From NCBI GenBank assembly GCA_963921935.1, contig OY998176.1:182615842-182679841 (forward strand): a stretch of DNA of 64,000 bases, in the 5' to 3' direction. Shown here piece by piece: positions 47,527 through 58,815 of this stretch (position 1 is its first letter; the number at the start of each line of letters is the position of its first letter). Under the pieces are notes generated by a model. It saw only the letters and a program-made list of their open reading frames with translations, had not been told where the DNA came from and ran no database searches. A program made the translations under genes and the position numbers. The DNA comes from Galeruca laticollis. Lineage: Eukaryota > Arthropoda > Insecta > Coleoptera > Chrysomelidae.

Positions 47527-48226
47527 TTGTCTAATGAAGAAGAAGAAAAGCCAGTAATGAGAAATAGAATAACCAAAATATCAGATCCTATTTTTCATGA
47601 AAAGAACTTACAAACTTTATATCATATATTTTTGGATAATGGTTATCCAAATAAATTAGTTAAAAACATACTATTCAATTATTCTCCAACTATAGACATT
47701 GCAGACATTAATATTAGAAACGACCAATCAGGTAATATAAATTATTATGTACCTTTACCATATATTAAAGAAATAACACCACAGTTGAGTAGGATTTTTA
47801 AACCAATGAACAACATTAGAATTGCCAATAAAACATGCTTAACCATAAAGTCTATTTTCACTAATTTGAAAGACAAAACTTCAATTCTTAATCTTTCAAA
47901 TGTAATATATTCTATTCCATGCAAAAATTGTGTTAAAAAATATGTTGGTCACACTGGTCAGAAATTAAAGAACCGTATGTCTCTATAAGAGCGATTGTAA
48001 GTTACATCCTGAAAGATGTGCCTTATCTGAACATATAATTGATAATGATCACTTTATGGATTTTGAATTTGTTAATATTTTGGACATACAACCAAATACC
48101 AGAAAAAGACTTTTCTTAGAAATGGCTCATATATTTCAAGAACCTAATATCAACAAAAAAAGTGACCATAATAATCTGAGTGATATTTATTATTATCTAC
48201 TAACAATTGATAATAAAAATAACTAA
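47527..48226 (+). pseudogene. Penelope-like element C-terminus with GIY-YIG endonuclease
   Basis: The frame 47527-47988 ends with VIYSIPCKNCVKKYVGHTGQ and KLKNRMSL, a GIY-YIG-type start (here YSI...YVG). A frameshift near 47985 passes to a frame ending at TAA 48224-48226 with KSDCKLHPERCALSEHI, DFEFVNILDIQPNTRKRLFL and EMAHIF (catalytic Glu region). This is the C-terminal endonuclease of Penelope retroelements. The RT domain upstream is missing, as expected for a 5'-truncated copy. It lies about 400 bp downstream of rrp36. Confidence 0.85.
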
Positions 48227-48559
48227 ATTTCAAATTCTTATACATAATTAAAACTATATAAATAAAATTTGATGATTTTTAGAAATAATTTTATTTTAGG
48301 TAAATGATTTTAATTTTTTCAATAATTTTAAATAAAATGTAATTATGAGGTTGAATTTTATATAATAAAAGAAGAATATAATAATAACTATTAACCTATA
48401 TTACAAATATAACCTATTTTCTTCTTTTGTTTTCAAAAACATTTTAGCATATAAAGAAAATATTTACATTCATGAATCTGTCAAAATGATTTATGATTGA
48501 AAAAATTTTTTTAAAAAATTCAAATATAATTATATTTACCAATTTATAACAATCTCAAT

Positions 48560-48625
48560 TTACTTATCCTTGATAATGGAAATAAACATTTCCGAAGGCT
48601 TGGAAGAAAAACAGTAAGAAGAGTT

Positions 48626-48628
<3 letters not shown>
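48560..48628 (+). other. Penelope-like end motif
   Basis: 'ccttgataatggaaataaac' followed by 'atttccgaaggcttgg' resembles the conserved end motif of Penelope elements (…gatgatgg…ccgaaacg…). It lies 340 bp past the GIY-YIG frame and immediately before a TA microsatellite. Confidence 0.45.

Positions 48629-48680
<52 letters not shown>
48629..48680. repeat. (TA)n microsatellite, target of the gag-only LTR element
   Basis: About 52 bp of TA. The 3' LTR of the gag-only element starts directly after it, and a second TA run (56423-56437) borders the other end of that element. The element therefore inserted within a TA tract. Confidence 0.9.
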
Positions 48681-48687
<7 letters not shown>

Positions 48688-50848
48688 TAAATGATGATAA
48701 TTATAATTTATGATAATTTTATGGATAGCTCAGATTATATTATTTGTTTATTTTATTATAGTTTTATATTTTATCGGAGAACATGAGAAACTTCTCTCGT
48801 TGGGTTCTGGATATGATAATCAAAGATTGAAGAAATACATATACATAATCTTACCTTTTAATTACAACCTCTGAAAGAAATAATATCTATTAAATAAAAC
48901 GATTGAAATATGATAATAGTGATATTGATACTTTAACCATAGATGTAAGAATAAAAGAAAACCAACACATTAATGTAAATATGTTTAATAAATGAATTTC
49001 AATTTTTAATCTGATTAGAACATAATAAATTATTTTGTAACTGTTAATTTATTTTGCACATTTATTCTTAAGGAATTGTGCCACCCTATATCATACATAC
49101 ATTCTTGGAAACAAAATGATATAATTTCTGCGTCGGCGCTATATCTCCAAACGCATGCGCTGCTACAGTATACATGTAAGAAAGAAGTTTCCTTCCATAC
49201 ACAACGTTTATATTCAACACACTGTTAGCGTGTCTGTGATGAAAATTGTTGGTTATAATTATTAAATGTTTTTATAATCAATTACATATAAGTAATACTT
49301 TATAAACTATATGTGTACGTGTATTTAAAAAAAAAACAAGAAAGTGATAGATGAAAGTTATGCATGCAAAAGCTGAAAATAAGTAATGAAATAGAATTGA
49401 GCACGCATGATGTACGTGATATTTTACGAGGATAAATTTACAACAGGTGAGTTTCAATATTATCTTAAAATTATAATTCTCTATAGATGAATTTTATAAT
49501 GCATTATATGTTACTGTTCTTTGGCCTTTTTATATGATATATATCAATTGAATGTTCTATTGAATTTTGAGTGTACACTTTAAAATGTTTATTGGAATTC
49601 CAAATAGATTTAATCAAAATACACAGACCTTATCTTTCTTGCTATTACTGCCGGCTGCACTTACATCTTCCAAACTTGCCGATATCTCCTTAGAGATATG
49701 CTCCTACGGCACTCTTTAGTACTTACACAGGATCTGATACACTTATGATTAGTTTGTCATAAAATGTTTATATAATTTTAACTTTTAACAGTTTTTTAAA
49801 GAAAATTTTTTCAGAGAGCAATCTTACAGAGACGCATCCCTCATCACCATTCTAAATCCACTCATTTGTTTTTCAAAATCAACAACTATCCCGGCTTCAC
49901 TAGTCCATAGCACTCTTATTTGTTTTTTTATCACAGAAATTGTTATTCTCCAGTCTTTTAGTGACTATTTTGAAAAAACATAAATTTATTGTCCTGGAGG
50001 GTATTGACACTGATTCATTTAAATCTCTATCGTATTAAGGAATTTTAATTAAGTCCTTCTTTCCTCTTACAATAGTCCATTTTCTTATATTTACCTTGTT
50101 TAGCTAATTTACAAAATGTTTATTTTTACAAATATTACAACCTATATTATTAATTAACCTATATGTAATTGATTCTAATTTAATTTTGCGTCTTGTTTGA
50201 TACTTATTATACATATACTCCTTATTATTTTTGTTTTTGTAATTAAATTTTATATCTATAATCTATAAACAATGATTTAGGTTGGTATTGAAAAATTCCC
50301 TAGCATGACTTTACTTCCTATAAATATTCATTTCCTCAATATGTTTGGGGCTGTGTTCCAACTATCTTTCCCATCTAGTTTCAACCCTTTTCAATGAATG
50401 AATGAATACATGGTATTCTAAATTTATGCTACTACAAAAATAATATGTAAATAATGTTAAATTATCGTTAGACTAATTATTCTTTTCTCTTACTTTAGGT
50501 TTCAAGCTATTGTGTGACATTTCATCCTGCCGAAATTGTTATGGCTGTGTTCAGTGCAATTCCGAATTCCATGACTTTGACAACCAATCAGAATTACTGG
50601 TACAGGTAATATTTACTCTTTAATTAGCTAATATAGTGTTGTAATTTCTATTCTTCATCCTTTTCAAAACTTCACATCAATATATTATCCAATCTATACA
50701 TATTTCAATCTTTTTATATTTTAATCTTTGACTTTTTTTTGAGTTTATTCTAATGGTTGTGTCTACTGACACTTCTTACGTTACAATAAGACTTGTTTAT
50801 TATGTTTGTTTATTTCATTATTTTTACAAAACTAGAGGATTAGTTCAA
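48681..50848 (-). repeat. 3' LTR of the gag-only element
   Basis: 2,168 bp. It is preceded (in element sense) by the polypurine tract and followed by the TA microsatellite. It contains exons 1 and 2 of the candidate antisense ORF on the + strand. Confidence 0.93.
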
Positions 50849-52044
50849 CTCCCCTCAAATTTAAATTTTCAAAAAAGGAAGCTTTTAAGTAGCCTTTTTA
50901 AAATTTCAATTTCAACGTTCCGGCTAATAATTATATTCTACTTAATTCATTACTCTTTTCTTTATATACAGAAATTGAATTTGAAGAATCCTATATTTAA
51001 GTTTATTACTATTTCTATCTTAGACTTAGTTTCCATTATCTAATTCTATCCTATCCTATTCTAATTATTTTTACAAATATGAGACCAATCATTCTGGTTT
51101 GAAATATCTTAGACATCTTTGCTTACTCTTAGTATATTATTCTATATTATTGTTTTATTCCAATTCCTATACCAATTATTATTCATTTATTCACACCGTA
51201 GAATCTTTATTCTTTGAACTATTTCTTGCTTATATTTTTACTTATACCTTTTTCCTTCACTTAACAATTCTTTTAATGCTCTCCTATCCTTATCTTATCT
51301 TCGAATTCAAAAAAATTATTATTTCCAATATTTCATATATTTTCATATCTTACTGTCAACCCTTATTCATGTCAATATAATTACTCCTATAGTCTAACCT
51401 TTTTCTTTGCTTACTATCCCTATTTATATTTATTTGCATAATTCTTAATTATAACTCATCAACTTCATTTCTTCAATATATTAATTACATTATACTTTAT
51501 ATATATTTCATTTCTCCCTATCTCATAATAATTAATCATATCATTTACTATATAAATCTTTGCTTCCATATTTCATTGTTACTTATCTCCATAATTCCTA
51601 TAAAATTTTATTTGACATGAATATCTCAAATTCTATATCTTGATTTAAAAAAAAACTTTCTTTCCTTTCCACCTCTTTTACTGTGTTATTCAAATGATAA
51701 CGAGCCTGTCCTTCCTAAATCCTACCTGTTCTTATTAATAAGTGTGAATTCTGTTTCTTATCCCCTCTACCTAATAAATTCTTACAAAATTTCTTAATAT
51801 TATATTATCGCTTTTATTTCTGTCTGTCTTTGATATTATATATTTCTTTATAACAAAATGTGTCTCTATTTGTTTGGTTTTTTTAATCTATATAGCTACT
51901 CTAACTTTCCTTATAAGTTAAATGTGAAGTTACTTTACTTTTACTTAAAATCATTTATAAGTTTTTAATAATATATTTTTTTTTTATATTTTATAGATTC
52001 TTAACTGCGATAATGGAAACAATCTAGATGTATCCTACATATGA
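49407..52044 (+). CDS. Candidate spliced antisense Cys-rich ORF (64 codons)
   Basis: On the strand opposite gag: exon 1 49407-49446 (ATG, donor ACAG/GTGAGT), exon 2 50499-50605 (acceptor cttactttag, donor ACAG/GTAATA) and exon 3 51997-52044 (acceptor after a long T tract, ttttatag; TGA stop). Phases fit at both junctions and no stop interrupts. Exon 2 encodes a compact cysteine cluster C-x4-C-x2-C-x2-C-x2-C. Exon 1 and 2 are within the LTR; exon 3 is internal, ending about 200 bp from the 3' end of gag. The function is unknown. It could be a chance arrangement or a captured fragment; no expression evidence is available here. Confidence 0.4.
50849..50862 (-). other. Polypurine tract
   Basis: On the minus strand 'aaatttgaggggag' directly precedes the start of the 3' LTR (ttgaactaatcc). 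This is the expected primer for plus-strand DNA synthesis and fixes the LTR border. Confidence 0.85.
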
Positions 52045-52242
52045 AAAAATTGAAAGCCTTATATCTACCTAGTATCTAATATTTTATGTTACATGGAAGT
52101 GCTACTTATGCAGAACATTGGAATCATTACATCTACCTATAATATTACTATTTATATACATGTAAGTAACATAATATTATCTATTCCTCTTTTTCTTGTT
52201 TCATAGAAGAATAGACAATATTATGCACGTAAGAGCAACTTA
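50863..52242. other. Internal region of the gag-only element without pol
   Basis: About 1.4 kb, strongly T-rich on + (A-rich in element sense). No RT, protease, RNase H or integrase motif could be read on either strand. The hydrophobic frames at 50753-51043 and 51099-51380 look like composition artefacts. Exon 3 of the antisense ORF is here. Confidence 0.7.
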
Positions 52243-54141
52243 TTAGAAATTCGGATCAGAACTCGGGCCCTGATCAATATCCCTTCTTACCTCTTCCTGA
52301 TTTTGTATCAAATTAACTTGTCTTCTGTCTTCTTCCCTATTGCCTCTCTGGTCATAATTTCTTTCCCTGTTTTCATTTCTGCGATCTTCTTCATTATTTC
52401 TTCCATCCCTTCTGTATTGTTGCCAATTTCGATTTCCATTTTCGTTTCGTCTTCCAAAATTTCTATAATTTCCCCCATTTTCGTATGGCCTATTTCCATT
52501 ATTTCTATTACCATTATTGTTATTCTGATATCCATTCCTGTAATTCCCATTTCCATTTCTATAATTGTCATTTCTAGGATTTCTATCATCCCGTCCTTGT
52601 CCTCTTCTCTCATAGTTTCGATTCCCATTGTTTCCATAGTCATTTCTTCTCTCATTGTCTCTGCGATAATGTCCATTTCCATTCTCATTTGATCTATTCT
52701 CTTGTATATCATTGTTGTTAGTATAGCTTCTTTCCACGCGTTGTAAATAGCTTGATAAATTATCCATGGATTTTATATTGTGTAGCGCTATTGTTTCCGC
52801 TACTTCAGAGTTAAAATGTCTTCCGACATACAAGACTAACTCTTCCTCCTTCATTCCAGGCTCAAGGTATTGGGCTATGTTGTATAACTGCATCGCATAG
52901 TTGTTTAGATTTTTACTCTTTTTATAATCGAACTTGCCAAAATATAGCCGTTCCCTAAATGTTGCCTGTTGCAATTCTCCCCAAAAATAAGCTAAAAATT
53001 GTTGTTCAAAGTCGCCCAAACTCTGGATCTGTTCTTCTTTATTACAGAACCATAACAAAGCATGGCCCTGTAATATACTCCTTATAATGAGTTTTATTTC
53101 CATAATGTCCCTGAGTCCTTTTATTTTACTGCGAATTATCTTCAGAAATACCTTGGGATGTACATTATTTATGTTCCCATCGAATTTCACCCCGATTTCG
53201 AAATTACTATGGAAATTTCCAGGACATACATTAACTCCACCACTTCTTCTAAAATTCTCTTCCATTTCCTCAACAGTATTTCGTAACTTCCTATTCATTT
53301 CTTCTATTTCTTGACTTACTTGTCGATTTATATCTTCATTAATTGCTGAACTCATCCCAGTTCTCTCTTCTATCTTGCCATCTAAATCCTTAAATTTCCT
53401 ATTTACATTTTCTTTTATCTGTTCTACTTCCTTTGTTAGATGATTCGACTGTTTTGAGACTTCCACTCTAATATTTTCTGGTAAATTCTCTTCTATATCT
53501 CTTCTAAATTCTGATACTTCTTCTACTATGATCTTTTCTATGTTTTCTCGAATTTTCATACCGTTTTCTTGGATTTCTTGTCTCAAATTTTTATTTTTAT
53601 TCTCCATTTCTTCTCTTACCTCGTTAATATTCTTCTTAAATCCTTCCTGGTTCTCCTTGAGTTCCTTAATTTCCTTCAAACTTTCTAATTTGACTTCATC
53701 TATTTTCTCTTCTAATCTCTTCATGTTTCCATGGATATTATTGATGTCTCCTCTAATTTCTTCTTTCATTATGTTCATATTTTCCTCCATTTTATTCATA
53801 TCTGTTTTCCTATTCTCCTCCATTTTATCCATCTTCCCATTTAAATCTCCCCTCATATCAGCAAATAATTGTTGCATCATGACCATCATTAAATCATCCC
53901 TACTTGTACTTGTTCTTCCTTGTTTTTCTTGTCTCTCTTCTATCCTATCCTCTTGTTCTACACCTTCTTCATCTCCTGTCGTATTTTCTTCCGATGCATG
54001 TCCTTCAGCTTGCTGACCTTGGATCAGATATTGGACCTGAAAATCTCCCATTCCATGGCTCCTCTCTTCTCTTTCCTCTTCTGATCCACTATCATTTCCG
54101 ACCTGTTTCCCGTCTCTCAATACCATTTTCTTGCTTTCCAT
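52243..54141 (-). CDS. Gag of the gag-only element, intact 632 residues
   Basis: ATG 54141 lies about 90 nt after the primer site; the stop is at 52243. Residues about 1-80 are acidic; about 85-300 form a long coiled coil (repeated MEENxxxMxKMEEN-like heptads); about 305-470 are a gypsy-type capsid region (GHALLWFCNKEEQIQSLGDF, FLAYFWGELQQATFRERLYF, EELVLYVGRHFNSEVAE); about 475-600 are Arg/Asn/Gly-rich with NYRNGNGNYR-type repeats and likely bind RNA in place of CCHC knuckles, which are absent. A long N-terminal coiled coil is unusual and suggests multimerisation. The intact frame suggests recent activity. Confidence 0.88.
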   Translation of the reverse strand: MESKKMVLRDGKQVGNDSGSEEEREERSHGMGDFQVQYLIQGQQAEGHASEENTTGDEEGVEQEDRIEERQEKQGRTSTSRDDLMMVMMQQLFADMRGDLNGKMDKMEENRKTDMNKMEENMNIMKEEIRGDINNIHGNMKRLEEKIDEVKLESLKEIKELKENQEGFKKNINEVREEMENKNKNLRQEIQENGMKIRENIEKIIVEEVSEFRRDIEENLPENIRVEVSKQSNHLTKEVEQIKENVNRKFKDLDGKIEERTGMSSAINEDINRQVSQEIEEMNRKLRNTVEEMEENFRRSGGVNVCPGNFHSNFEIGVKFDGNINNVHPKVFLKIIRSKIKGLRDIMEIKLIIRSILQGHALLWFCNKEEQIQSLGDFEQQFLAYFWGELQQATFRERLYFGKFDYKKSKNLNNYAMQLYNIAQYLEPGMKEEELVLYVGRHFNSEVAETIALHNIKSMDNLSSYLQRVERSYTNNNDIQENRSNENGNGHYRRDNERRNDYGNNGNRNYERRGQGRDDRNPRNDNYRNGNGNYRNGYQNNNNGNRNNGNRPYENGGNYRNFGRRNENGNRNWQQYRRDGRNNEEDRRNENRERNYDQRGNREEDRRQVNLIQNQEEVRRDIDQGPSSDPNF

Positions 54142-54230
54142 GATTTATTTATTTATTATTAATTAAAGCAATTTAATTCTTTAAATTTTCTCAACGTTGG
54201 ACTGACAATTTTATAATTATTTGTTTAATA

Positions 54231-54251
54231 GCCCCACGTTTTGGGACGCCA
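54231..54251 (-). other. Primer-binding site, tRNA-Lys-like
   Basis: On minus 'tggcgtcccaaaacgtggggc' resembles the gypsy tRNA-Lys primer site TGGCGCCCAACGTGGGGC with three extra bases. It lies 2 nt inside the 5' LTR border. Confidence 0.75.
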
Positions 54252-54253
54252 AT

Positions 54254-56422
54254 TTATAATTAAATGATGATAATTATAATTTATGATAATTTTATGGATA
54301 GCTCAGATTATATTATTTGTTTATTTTATTATAGTTTTATATTTTATCGGAGAACATGAGAAACTTCTCTCGTTGGGTTCTGGATATGATAATCAAAGAT
54401 TGAAGAAATACATATACATAATCTTACCTTTTAATTACAACCTCTGAAAGAAATAATATCTATTAAATAAAACGATTGAAATATGATAATAGTGATATTG
54501 ATACTTTAACCATAGATGTAAGAATAAAAGAAAACCAACACATTAATGTAAATATGTTTAATAAATGAATTTCAATTTTTAATCTGATTAGAACATAATA
54601 AATTATTTTGTAACTGTTAATTTATTTTGCACATTTATTCTTAAGGAATTGTGCCACCCTATATCATACATACATTCTTGGAAACAAAATGATATAATTT
54701 CTGCGTCGGCGCTATATCTCCAAACGCATGCGCTGCTACAGTATACATGTAAGAAAGAAGTTTCCTTCCATACACAACGTTTATATTCAACACACTGTTA
54801 GCGTGTCTGTGATGAAAATTGTTGGTTATAATTATTAAATGTTTTTATAATCAATTACATATAAGTAATACTTTATAAACTATATGTGTACGTGTATTTA
54901 AAAAAAAAAACAAGAAAGTGATAGATGAAAGTTATGCATGCAAAAGCTGAAAATAAGTAATGAAATAGAATTGAGCACGCATGATGTACGTGATATTTTA
55001 CGAGGATAAATTTACAACAGGTGAGTTTCAATATTATCTTAAAATTATAATTCTCTATAGATGAATTTTATAATGCATTATATGTTACTGTTCTTTGGCC
55101 TTTTTATATGATATATATCAATTGAATGTTCTATTGAATTTTGAGTGTACACTTTAAAATGTTTATTGGAATTCCAAATAGATTTAATCAAAATACACAG
55201 ACCTTATCTTTCTTGCTATTACTGCCGGCTGCACTTACATCTTCCAAACTTGCCGATATCTCCTTAGAGATATGCTCCTACGGCACTCTTTAGTACTTAC
55301 ACAGGATCTGATACACTTATGATTAGTTTGTCATAAAATGTTTATATAATTTTAACTTTTAACAGTTTTTTAAAGAAAATTTTTTCAGAGAGCAATCTTA
55401 CAGAGACGCATCCCTCATCACCATTCTAAATCCACTCATTTGTTTTTCAAAATCAACAACTATCCCGGCTTCACTAGTCCATAGCACTCTTATTTGTTTT
55501 TTTATCACAGAAATTGTTATTCTCCAGTCTTTTAGTGACTATTTTGAAAAAACATAAATTTATTGTCCTGGAGGGTATTGACACTGATTCATTTAAATCT
55601 CTATCGTATTAAGGAATTTTAATTAAGTCCTTCTTTCCTCTTACAATAGTCCATTTTCTTATATTTACCTTGTTTAGCTAATTTACAAAATGTTTATTTT
55701 TACAAATATTACAACCTATATTATTAATTAACCTATATGTAATTGATTCTAATTTAATTTTGCGTCTTGTTTGATGCTTATTATACATATACTCCTTATT
55801 ATTTTTGTTTTTGTAATTAAATTTTATATCTATAATCTATAAACAATGATTTAGGTTGGTATTGAAAAATTCCCTAGCATGACTTTACTTCCTATAAATA
55901 TTCATTTCCTCAATATGTTTGGGGCTGTGTTCCAACTATCTTTCCCATCTAGTTTCAACCCTTTTCAATGAATGAATGAATACATGGTATTCTAAATTTA
56001 TGCTACTACAAAAATAATATGTAAATAATGTTAAATTATCGTTAGACTAATTATTCTTTTCTCTTACTTTAGGTTTCAAGCTATTGTGTGACATTTCATC
56101 CTGCCGAAATTGTTATGGCTGTGTTCAGTGCAATTCCGAATTCCATGACTTTGACAACCAATCAGAATTACTGGTACAGGTAATATTTACTCTTTAATTA
56201 GCTAATATAGTGTTGTAATTTCTATTCTTCATCCTTTTCAAAACTTCACATCAATATATTATCCAATCTATACATATTTCAATCTTTTTATATTTTAATC
56301 TTTGACTTTTTTTTGAGTTTATTCTAATGGTTGTGTCTACTGACACTTCTTACGTTACAATAAGACTTGTTTATTATGTTTGTTTATTTCATTATTTTTA
56401 CAAAACTAGAGGATTAGTTCAA
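54254..56422 (-). repeat. 5' LTR of the gag-only element
   Basis: 2,169 bp, essentially identical to the 3' LTR. It ends at the TA run 56423-56437. It carries exon 1 (54981-55020) and exon 2 (56073-56179) of the antisense ORF, but no exon 3 follows here. Confidence 0.93.
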
Positions 56423-56454
56423 TATATATATATATATGGTTTTAACAAACAGCC

Positions 56455-56680
56455 AGTGTCCCTGCTAAATCGGAAAAAAAATGTTATTCAATAATCTGAT
56501 TGTACGGAAAACCTGAAAAAGAATAAGACAGTTCGTATTCAAACAAAAAATCCAGGTCCCTGCTCAATCAATAAATCAGTAATATGGGAAAAAATATTAT
56601 TCAATAATCAAGAATACGGAAAACCTGAAAAAGAATAGAACAGTTCCTACTTAAACATTAAATTAAGGTCCCTGCTCGGG
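56455..56680 (-). repeat. Leader tandem repeats with primer-site-like cores
   Basis: Two units of about 110 bp share 'attattcaataatc' and 'acggaaaacctgaaaaagaa'. Each is bounded by 'gtccctgct', the core of the functional primer site at 56678. Three primer-site-like cores therefore occur at about 56458, 56568 and 56678. Confidence 0.8.
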
Positions 56681-56695
56681 CGCCAAGATGTAACG
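56678..56695 (-). other. Primer-binding site, tRNA-Lys
   Basis: On minus 'tggcgcccgagcagggac' differs at one base from the classic tRNA-Lys3 primer site TGGCGCCCGAACAGGGAC. Confidence 0.85.
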
Positions 56696-57560
56696 CGCTT
56701 TTTCCTCCCTAAGGCGTCGTCTGCGTGCTGCACTGCGCGTGGAACGCCCCGGAAACGTCACTTCTGACACCTTTGAAACCTTACACTTTCTCGGGTGCCA
56801 GATTTTTAACGTGGTTGTCTCCACGGGCCCTCGACTTCACTCGTCGAGAGTTCCAGGTAGCCTCAGATGGAGGTACGGTAAATTCCAGGGGTCTATTGTC
56901 GTCAAAATTCGGGAGGATGCTAAATATATAAAACAAATTGTTCTCGCTAGTCCTGAAATAAATACTATTATCCTAATACACACTACGGAGAAGCTAAAAT
57001 TCGTGCCGCCAAACAACTACGCTACCATAAGGAAATACTAGTCTATAATAGGTCAATAAAACACAACACAGGTTTATTTCAGTTTAATTACAGTAATACT
57101 TTCTACCCAGCCGTTATATATACAAAATAAACAATACTCAAAAGCACATATGTTAATAGCGACGAAGCAGGCAGGACATAAGCGAGAGAGGTTTGTAATT
57201 ATAAAATAGCGTTCATGCAAATAAAAGAAGCGGTAAAAAAAGCAAGCAAAACTATGTTAAGCGTGGTGGTCTTTTCATTCAAGTATTTGATAGACCCTTA
57301 TGTAACGAACGGGTCCGGCGTTACTAAAAGAAAACAATCGGGTCGGGAAAACAATACTAGAGATCGGCTCTCTAGACTTAATCTGTCAATAACTCACTAA
57401 AATTTGAACAAAGTCGAGAAAGGTATCAAAGGACGGATCAAATCTCAAGAAAACCCACTAAAAGAAAATTCGGTGAAGATAACGAAAGCGGGGGGGGGGG
57501 TTAATTCTAGAATTAACACAGATTCTCCCTAAAATCGGAAAAGTTTTTCAAGAACGGCAA

Positions 57561-57960
57561 TTCTAAATTTAAGAGATAAATCGGGAATGGTATTGCAAGT
57601 GGGAACTCAAGATTTAAAATATCCGGAAGCCCTAGCGTATATGTATGCCTGGCGCAAACGGATATTTCAATCAGGAATTTTCCTTGCAAAATTGAAGAAA
57701 AATATACTAAAGAACGGAGCTAATATTAAGAAACCTACGAAAAGGAGATCGGAAAAAGTATTGCAACTGGGAACTCAAGATTTAAAATATCCGGGAGCCC
57801 TAGCGTATATGTATGCCTGGCGCAAACGGATATTTCAATCAGGAATTTTCCTTGCAAAATTGAAGAAAATGTACTAAAGAACGGAACTAATATTAACCAA
57901 AACCGTATTAAGAAGAATGGGGCGAATATCAACCAAACTCACTAAAAGGAAACTCGGAAA
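57561..57960. repeat. 168-bp tandem duplication inside the LTR
   Basis: 'gggaactcaagatttaaaat' at 57601 recurs at 57769 with nearly identical downstream sequence of about 100 bp. A poly-G run of 10 stands just upstream (about 57490). The small ORF across it is repeat-derived. Confidence 0.85.
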
Positions 57961-58439
57961 AAAGTATTGAATCGGCTACGATATATAAATGATTTACCAC
58001 ACTCTAATGTACAAGATATTTCAACCTATTTTAAAATGAAAGTCAACTACATACATATTTAAATTGCTTATTGAAAAGACCACATATTTTCGGATTAATT
58101 ATTTCTAAAGTTCGTACATTTACAGCAATAAATTATCAAGAATATTTCTTACAACGCGAAAAAAAACTCAATAAGTAAATCGGCAAAAAAAATCTAAACA
58201 ATTTACGCAGTAGGGAGACCAGTACATTCAAATGTTGGGTTTTAAAATCGAAATAAATATTTTACCCAGAAAAAAAAAATGATTTCTCCATCGCAACCGG
58301 GAAGGAAATAAAAATATCGGAATTTTGAATAACTATTAACCTGTTACAACAATTGGTTCTACCCCGAAACCAGGGGATAAAATAAAATATAATTGTTCAC
58401 GGAGATTTACAATACTTTACACTAATTATAAGTCAATAT

Positions 58440-58815
58440 ACAAATGATTATTCATACTCGTCGACATAAACTTCAAAATAAAAATATTCTCGGCGCATAA
58501 ACTATCAAATGATTTATAAATAAAGAAACGACTATGTGAAGGGTGATACATAATATGAATTAAATATATACTATGAAATAATTTAAATTAAATATATACT
58601 CGGTGACATAAACTATCAAATGAAAATATAACAAAGAAACGAATATGTAATGAGTGATACATAATGAAAATGAATATATACTCGGCGACATAAACTATCA
58701 AATAATTTAACTTAAATATATACTCGGTGACATGAACTATCAAATAATTTAAATTAAATATATACTCGGTGACATAAACTATCAAATGAAAATATACCCG
58801 GTGACACAGAATAAC
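58440..58815. repeat. Short tandem repeats 'tatactcggtgacataaact'
   Basis: The motif recurs at least five times at irregular spacing of about 45-90 bp in the 5' part of the LTR (element sense), giving the pseudo-ORF at 58588-58785. Confidence 0.85.

Larger units (their letters stand above)
48681..56422 (-). mobile_element. Complete gag-only LTR retrotransposon (7.74 kb)
   Basis: LTRs at 54254-56422 (5', minus orientation) and 48681-50848 (3') are identical over about 2,168 bp except for one A/G difference (near 50204/55778) and one A in a poly-A run, as far as I could see. A tRNA-Lys-like primer site (54231-54251) and a polypurine tract (50849-50862) sit where they should. The only sense gene is gag (54141-52243). 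About 1.4 kb between gag and the polypurine tract has no pol homology on either strand. LTR ends are not TG/CA (minus: TTGAAC...TTATAA). This is a non-autonomous element comparable to plant TR-GAG elements; its autonomous partner is not in the window. Confidence 0.9.

Noticed and set aside
51099..51380. Hydrophobic frame that could pass for a membrane protein
   Set aside because: It does not begin at an ATG; T-rich composition alone gives Leu/Phe/Tyr/Ile-rich translations in this part of the LTR element.
52160..52200. Alternative 3' LTR border near 52170 with a purine run next to gag
   Set aside because: Copy B ends exactly opposite 50848, and a good polypurine tract lies immediately beyond it, so the border at 50848 is better supported.
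52303..54143. Several + strand ORFs opposite gag (Ile/Ser/Phe-rich)
   Set aside because: They are the complement of the purine-rich gag coding sequence and have no independent motif.
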